From contig JAYOFO010000006.1 in assembly GCA_038117265.1 (NCBI GenBank), positions 6,558 through 70,557 on the forward strand: a stretch of DNA of 64,000 nt, read 5' to 3'. The translations under genes and the position numbers were made by a program. Below, piece by piece: positions 59,435-64,000 of this stretch (positions within the stretch are counted from its first letter, which is position 1; every line of letters begins with the position of its first letter). The notes beneath the pieces are model-generated. The model saw nothing but the letters and a program-made list of their open reading frames with translations, was not told where the DNA came from and ran no database searches. This DNA is from JAYPUG01 sp038117265. GTDB taxonomy: Bacteria > Pseudomonadota > Alphaproteobacteria > UBA6615.

Positions 59435-60631
59435 TCAGGCCGCCTCCTTAACCGCGTTGACGACCTTCGCGGCCGCATCATCCAGATCGTCTGCCGAGAC
59501 GATCGGCAGGCCGGAGTCGGCCAGGATCTTCTTTCCCAGATCGACGTTGGTGCCTTCCAGGCGGACCACCAGCGGCACGTGCAGCGAGACCTCGCGCGCC
59601 GCGGCGACGATGCCCTCGGCGATCACGTCGCAGCGCATGATGCCGCCGAAGATGTTGACCAGGATGCCCTCGACGTTGGGGTCCGACAGGATGATCTTGA
59701 AGGCCGCGGTCACGCGCTCCTTCGTGGCGCCGCCGCCGACGTCGAGGAAGTTCGCCGGCGCACCGCCGTGCAGCTTGACGATGTCCATCGTCGCCATGGC
59801 GAGTCCGGCGCCGTTGACCATGCAGCCGATCGAGCCATCGAGCTTGATGTAGTTGAGCTCGTGCTTCGAGGCCTCGAGCTCCATCGGGTCTTCTTCGTCC
59901 TCGTCGCGCAGCGCCTCGACATCGGCGTGCCGGTACAGCGCGTTGTCGTCGAAGTTCATCTTGGCGTCGAGCGCGATCACGTCGCCCGCGCCGGTCACGA
60001 CCAGCGGATTGATCTCGACCATCGAGGAGTCGAGCTCGGTGAAGGCCCGGTACATCGCCATCAGGAACTTCGCGGCACTCTTGATCTGGTCGCCCTTGAG
60101 GCCGAGCGCGAAGGCGATCTCGCGGGTGTGGAAGGGCATGATGCCGGTGACCGGGTCGATGACGACCGTCGCGATCTTCTCCGGAGTCTCTTCCGCGACC
60201 GTCTCGATGTCCATTCCGCCTTCGGTCGAGGCGATGATGACGATCCGCGAGGTGTCGCGGTCGATGAGCAGGCTGAGGTAGAGCTCGCGCGCGATGTCGC
60301 AGCCCTCCTCGATATAGACCCGCTTGACCTCCTTGCCCTCGGGGCCGGTCTGCTTGGTCACCAGCACATGGCCTAGCATCGCTTCGGCGTGGGCCCGCAC
60401 CTCGTCGTCGGAGCGCGCGAGCCGTACGCCGCCGGCACCCTCGGGGTCGTCCTGGAAACGCCCGGCGCCGCGCCCGCCCGCGTGAATCTGCGATTTGACG
60501 ACCCAGATGGCGCCGCCCAGCGCGTTCGCCGCCTTGCTCGCCTCGTCGGGCGTATAGGCGACCGAGCCGCGCGGCACGGCGACGCCGAACTTCGCCAGCA
60601 ACTCTTTGGCCTGATACTCGTGGATGTTCAT
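59435..60631 (-). CDS. sucC: Succinate-CoA ligase beta subunit
   Basis: This 398-residue protein begins MNIHEYQAKELLAKFGVAVP. The ATP-grasp domain is followed by a C-terminal ligase domain with NIFGGIMRCDVIAEGIVAA. FLDVGGGATKERV is intact. The 197 bases before it separate it from mdh and hold a likely promoter for the sucCDAB-lpd block. Confidence 0.98.
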   Translation of the reverse strand: MNIHEYQAKELLAKFGVAVPRGSVAYTPDEASKAANALGGAIWVVKSQIHAGGRGAGRFQDDPEGAGGVRLARSDDEVRAHAEAMLGHVLVTKQTGPEGKEVKRVYIEEGCDIARELYLSLLIDRDTSRIVIIASTEGGMDIETVAEETPEKIATVVIDPVTGIMPFHTREIAFALGLKGDQIKSAAKFLMAMYRAFTELDSSMVEINPLVVTGAGDVIALDAKMNFDDNALYRHADVEALRDEDEEDPMELEASKHELNYIKLDGSIGCMVNGAGLAMATMDIVKLHGGAPANFLDVGGGATKERVTAAFKIILSDPNVEGILVNIFGGIMRCDVIAEGIVAAAREVSLHVPLVVRLEGTNVDLGKKILADSGLPIVSADDLDDAAAKVVNAVKEAA

Positions 60632-60717
60632 GTAAGCGGTTATCCGGGCAGGAGGTTTGCGCCCCAGACGATGACCGTCCGGGGTTACCGTACCATTAAC
60701 GACGGGTGGTGCGAGGC

Positions 60718-60745
60718 CATATAAATCGCGGAGAGCCTTGACGAA
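60718..60745 (-). promoter_or_regulatory. Candidate promoter for sucCDAB-lpd
   Basis: On the minus strand TTCGTC (60745-60740) and TATATG (60723-60718) are 16 bases apart in an AT-richer part of the mdh-sucC gap, about 87 bases before the sucC ATG. The -35 is a moderate match, so this is a suggestion only. Confidence 0.35.
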
Positions 60746-60828
60746 ATATGGTTAACAGGCAGGCACTCTAGCATTGCTGTTCCTGCGCGCAACCGCGGCC
60801 ACACCGCTCCCGTGCGTTCGACGAACGT

Positions 60829-61806
60829 TTACTTCTTCGCCTTGCGGCGCATCTCACGCTGCAGTTTCTTCGTGACGGCCACGAGATCCTCGACCGCCTT
60901 GACCGACTTGCGGAACAGCGCGCGTTCGGTCGCGTCCAGCTTGATTTCGACGATCCGCTCGATACCCTTTGCGCCGATCACCACCGGAACGCCCACATAC
61001 ATGCCCTTCACGCCGTACTCGCTGTTCAGATAGGCCGCGCAGGGCAGCACCCGCTTCTTATCCTTGAGATAGGACTCGGCCATCGCGATGGCGGAGGAGG
61101 CCGGGGCATAGAAGGCCGAGCCGTTGCCCAGCAGGTTGACGATTTCGCCGCCGCCCTGGCGCGTGCGCTGAACGATCTCGTCCAGCCGCTTCTGGGTGGT
61201 CCAGCCCATCTTGATAAGGTCGGGCAACGGGATGCCCGCGACCGTCGAGTAGCGCACCGACGGCACCATCGTGTCGCCATGGCCGCCCAGCACGAAGGCG
61301 GTGACGTCCTCGACCGAGACGTTGAACTCCTCGGCCAGGAAGTAGCGGAAGCGGGCGCTGTCGAGCACGCCAGCCATGCCGACGCACATGTTCGGCTTCA
61401 GGCCGGCCGCCTCGCGCAGCACGCCGACCATCACGTCGAGCGGGTTGGTGATGCAGATGACGAAGGCATTGGGGCAGTTCTTCTTGATGCCCGCGCCCAC
61501 GGCCTCCATCACGCCGGTGTTGATGCCGATCAGGTCGTCGCGGCTCATGCCCGGCTTGCGCGGGACGCCCGCGGTGACGATCACCACGTCGGCACCCTTG
61601 AGGGCCGCATAGGTGCTGGCGCCGACCATCTTGGAATCGAAGCCCTCGACCGGCGAGGATTCGACGAGGTCGAGCGCTTTGCCCGCGGGCATGCCCTTGA
61701 CGATGTCGAACAGGACTACGTCGCCCAGTTCCTTCAGGCCGACGAGGTGGGCGAGCGTGCCGCCGATGTTGCCCGCGCCGATAAGCGCGATCTTGTTGCG
61801 TGCCAT
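60829..61806 (-). CDS. mdh: Malate dehydrogenase (LDH-like type)
   Basis: The protein has 325 residues. NAD-binding motif IALIGAGNIGGTLAHL, the mobile loop TAGVPRKPGMSRDDL with substrate arginines, and the catalytic H in LGGHGDTMVP. Arg in VPRKPG rather than Gln marks malate rather than lactate as substrate. It starts with GGAGAAACAGC before ATG 61806. The C-terminus is Lys/Arg-rich (LQREMRRKAKK), about ten residues longer than common. It lies upstream of the suc genes on the same strand. Confidence 0.97.
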   Translation of the reverse strand: MARNKIALIGAGNIGGTLAHLVGLKELGDVVLFDIVKGMPAGKALDLVESSPVEGFDSKMVGASTYAALKGADVVIVTAGVPRKPGMSRDDLIGINTGVMEAVGAGIKKNCPNAFVICITNPLDVMVGVLREAAGLKPNMCVGMAGVLDSARFRYFLAEEFNVSVEDVTAFVLGGHGDTMVPSVRYSTVAGIPLPDLIKMGWTTQKRLDEIVQRTRQGGGEIVNLLGNGSAFYAPASSAIAMAESYLKDKKRVLPCAAYLNSEYGVKGMYVGVPVVIGAKGIERIVEIKLDATERALFRKSVKAVEDLVAVTKKLQREMRRKAKK

Positions 61807-61969
61807 TGTGCTGTTTCTCCGCTGTCGGAAATCCTGTTGGGCCGCGCCCCCGGGAAGCCGCTGCGAGGGGCCGTCTGCGCGCGGTGTGTAACGCGAAAAC
61901 CGGGGCCGTTCAAGGCACGGACAGGCATGTGCCTTGTGCCGTCGTCCGTGCCGGAACGCGTGGTGCGGA

Positions 61970-63118
61970 TCAGGGTTCGTGGGGGCTGTTGAGATAGTCC
62001 TTGGACTGCATCTCCATCAGCCGCGAGACGGTGCGCTGGAACTCGAATGCGGTGTCGCCCGCGGGATAGAGGTCGCCGGGCGCGCACGCTGCCGTCGCGA
62101 ACAAGTTGACCCGGTGCTCGTAGAGCAAGTCTACGAAGACCACGAAGCGCTTGGCCGCGTCGCGCTCGCGCGCCTCCATCCGCGGGATGTCGTCGACCAT
62201 CATGGTGTGGAACCGGTTGGCGATGGCCAGATAGTCGGCCGCCCCGCGCGGCCGGCGGCACAATTCCTCGAACGAGAAGCGCGCGATTCCGCGCGCGGTG
62301 CGCGGCGCGGTCAGGGTGCGGCCCTGCAGCTCGATGTCCTCGGGTTCGGGCGTGGCGTCGTCGGTCAGCGTCGCGAATGCGACATCGAGGCGCGCGGTCG
62401 CCGCTGCGCCCAGCGGCGTATGCCAGACCGGCTCGCCGAGCAGGCGGTCGAGCCGGAAGTCGCGGCCCTGGCCGATGTCGAGGATGTCGAGCTTCGCGCA
62501 GATCAGGTCGATGAAGGGCATGAACCGGTCACGCTGGAGGCCGCCCTTGTAGAGGTCCTGCGGGGCCACGTTCGAGGTGGCGACGACCACCACCCCGTGC
62601 TCGAAGAAGGCCTGGAACAGCCGGCCGAGGATCATCGCGTCGGCGATGTTGACCACGTGGAACTCGTCGAAGCACAGCAGCCAGCTCTCGGCGGCGACGT
62701 CGGCGGCGACCCGCATCAGCGGGTCCTCGCGCTTCTCCTTCTGGCGCAGTTCGGTCAGGCGGCGCTGGATCTCGAGCATGAAGGCGTGGAAATGGACCCG
62801 CCGCTTGCGCGCGACCGGCGCGGTGTCGAAGAACAGATCCATCAGCATCGACTTGCCGCGCCCGACCGGCCCGTACATGTAGAGGCCGAGCGGCGGCGTT
62901 TCGGTGCGCCGCCCCAGCCCGAACCGGTCCTTCCAGCCCGACAGCCAGCCCTCGCCCGCCGGCTGGTAGCCGACCAGCGCGTGGTGCAGGGCCTGCAGCT
63001 TCTCCACCGCCAGCCGCTGGGCCGGGTCGGCGAGAATCTCCTCTGCCGCGCGCATCGCGTGATACGCGTCGAGCGGGGTCGCAGCGTCGGCGGTGGTTTC
63101 GGTCGCTCCCTCGGGCAT
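61970..63118 (-). CDS. zapE: Cell division ATPase ZapE (AFG1 family)
   Basis: The protein has 382 residues. Walker A is GPVGRGKSMLMDLF, Walker B is LLCFDEFHVVNIADAM. The family has been linked to Z-ring control in bacteria and to mitochondrial protein quality control in eukaryotes. It precedes mdh on the same strand, with 163 bases between. The AFG1-mdh-suc order is common in alphaproteobacteria. ATG 63118 is followed by a Thr/Ala-rich start. Confidence 0.94.
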   Translation of the reverse strand: MPEGATETTADAATPLDAYHAMRAAEEILADPAQRLAVEKLQALHHALVGYQPAGEGWLSGWKDRFGLGRRTETPPLGLYMYGPVGRGKSMLMDLFFDTAPVARKRRVHFHAFMLEIQRRLTELRQKEKREDPLMRVAADVAAESWLLCFDEFHVVNIADAMILGRLFQAFFEHGVVVVATSNVAPQDLYKGGLQRDRFMPFIDLICAKLDILDIGQGRDFRLDRLLGEPVWHTPLGAAATARLDVAFATLTDDATPEPEDIELQGRTLTAPRTARGIARFSFEELCRRPRGAADYLAIANRFHTMMVDDIPRMEARERDAAKRFVVFVDLLYEHRVNLFATAACAPGDLYPAGDTAFEFQRTVSRLMEMQSKDYLNSPHEP

Positions 63119-63169
63119 TGCGCGGTTAACTAGGCCAGCCGACCGCGCCGTGCAACCCGGTTGGCGGCG

Positions 63170-64000
63170 TCACTGCGCCGCCGCGGCGGCCGTATCGGCG
63201 AACATCGCCTCCATCTCGCGGCGCACGCGCACGGCCTGGCTTTCGCCGTCGATCTCGACGTCGGACCAGCGCACGGGCCGGTCGCACGGCACCGGGTTCT
63301 TTAGCTTCACGCCGTGGGCGAGGCCGATCGGCAGGCCGCTGGTCGCGAGGCTCGTGGTGGCCGGCATCAGCTTGCCATAGACCGTATAGCCGCCCTCGCC
63401 ATCGAGCATTTCACCGGCCGCCAGGTCGCGCTTGGCCGTGGCGACGGCGTCGCCCCGGAAACCCGTCGGGGCGCCGGTCGATTCGCCGCGCAGGGCGACG
63501 TTGGCGACCGAGATGCCCAGCTCCAGCCCGATCAGGTGATACGGCTTCCACAGCGCCGAGTACCCGCCGCTCGCATCGGTGAGCAGGCCGTACTCGTCGA
63601 AGCAGGAGCGGACATAGTCGCTCGGCGCCTCGAACACCACATAGACGCCCCAGCGCAGGTCTCCGGTGACATGGCGCCCGTCGCGCTCCTCGGAACTGAT
63701 GACCTCGACCTGGCCCTTGTGGTGCAGCGCGCCGCCCTCGGCGCGCGGGCGCATCACGCGCGGCAGGTCGTGGACGCCGCAGGGCGGGAAGGCGAGGCCG
63801 TCGGGGGCGGGGGTCAGGCCCGTCGCATTGGCGACCGCCGCCATCTCGATCGCCGACTTGGTGCCGTCGAGGAACGAGTTGAACATCTGCGGGTTCATGC
63901 CGCCCGCCGCCGCCTGTTCGGGGGTCAGCCCGTAATGCTGCCAGACGTCGTCGGGCGTCACATGGTGATAGCCGTCGAGATACTTGGTGCCCTTGCCCGC
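63170..64000 (-). CDS. SAF-domain NAD(P)-dependent oxidoreductase, DRL/homoserine-dehydrogenase-like (5' end beyond window)
   Basis: Only the C-terminal 276 codons are present; the frame continues through the right edge (GKGTKYLDGYHHVTPDDVW). The C-terminal part has TAKRDLAAGEMLDGEGGYTVYG, a SAF-type domain. DLRWGVYVVFEAPSDYV lies in the middle catalytic part. This layout belongs to the family that includes the Brucella DXR-like protein (DRL), whose N-terminus resembles homoserine dehydrogenase. Most members of the family are not known to act in isoprenoid synthesis, so no reaction is assigned. The GTG at 63961 is inside the frame and not the true start. Confidence 0.78.
   Translation of the reverse strand, partial: AGKGTKYLDGYHHVTPDDVWQHYGLTPEQAAAGGMNPQMFNSFLDGTKSAIEMAAVANATGLTPAPDGLAFPPCGVHDLPRVMRPRAEGGALHHKGQVEVISSEERDGRHVTGDLRWGVYVVFEAPSDYVRSCFDEYGLLTDASGGYSALWKPYHLIGLELGISVANVALRGESTGAPTGFRGDAVATAKRDLAAGEMLDGEGGYTVYGKLMPATTSLATSGLPIGLAHGVKLKNPVPCDRPVRWSDVEIDGESQAVRVRREMEAMFADTAAAAAQ

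Overview
The window is about 64 kb of GC-rich DNA from an alphaproteobacterium. The evidence is the gene order (rplU-rpmA-obgE-proB-proA-nadD-rsfS-rlmH; an F1-only atpHAGDC operon beside priA; DUF484-xerC; mdh with sucCDAB-lpd and zapE), which is typical of Rhodospirillales-like alphaproteobacteria. Coding density is very high. No intergenic gap exceeds 300 bp, apart from the 413 bp between xerC and lpd, which holds a gene remnant. I see no phage, insertion sequence, CRISPR array or rRNA.

The left part (1-28.8 kb) is accessory catabolism and uptake. It contains ATP-dependent hydantoinase genes hyuA/hyuB facing an N-carbamoylsarcosine-amidase-like hydrolase and formate-THF ligase; an acyl-CoA dehydrogenase, a bicupin, and a coupled feruloyl-CoA-synthase-like ligase and crotonase; uracil phosphoribosyltransferase; a three-gene cobalt-type nitrile hydratase; an enolase-superfamily dehydratase and a beta-hydroxyacid dehydrogenase; a tight four-gene operon (fumarate-reductase-like flavoprotein, RidA-like, GST, SDR) divergent from a small c-type cytochrome; and a long minus-strand run comprising a BKACE enzyme, a solitary TRAP solute receptor, a dienelactone hydrolase, an amidohydrolase and a polyamine-type ABC transporter. 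A second dienelactone hydrolase is divergent from the BKACE gene.

From 28.9 kb the window is chromosomal core. It starts with tRNA-Ser(CGA) and palindromic elements, then rplU-rpmA with a strong sigma70-type promoter and a clear intrinsic terminator, then the GTPase/proline/NAD/ribosome-silencing genes, rlmH, gpmA, and a cell-envelope block (EnvC-like, CtpA, YibQ-like) ending in rppH. A diiron ferritin-like gene sits next to the ATP synthase F1 operon. priA, a fructose-6-phosphate-aldolase-type transaldolase, DUF484 and xerC follow. The rest is a TCA-cycle block on the minus strand (mdh, sucC, sucD, sucA, sucB with two lipoyl domains, lpd), zapE, and a SAF-domain oxidoreductase cut by the right edge.

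The observations I consider most worth checking are: rsfS lacks an in-frame start unless one G is added in a G4 tract; the ABC ATPase gene of the polyamine-type transporter has no ordinary start codon at the family N-terminus; a perfect palindrome overlies the -10 box of the diiron gene; the flavoprotein-RidA-GST-SDR operon is of unknown purpose; and the hydantoinase/amidase/FTHFS grouping fits N-methylhydantoin breakdown with C1 capture. Nothing here is proven to be a new system. These are the best candidates.
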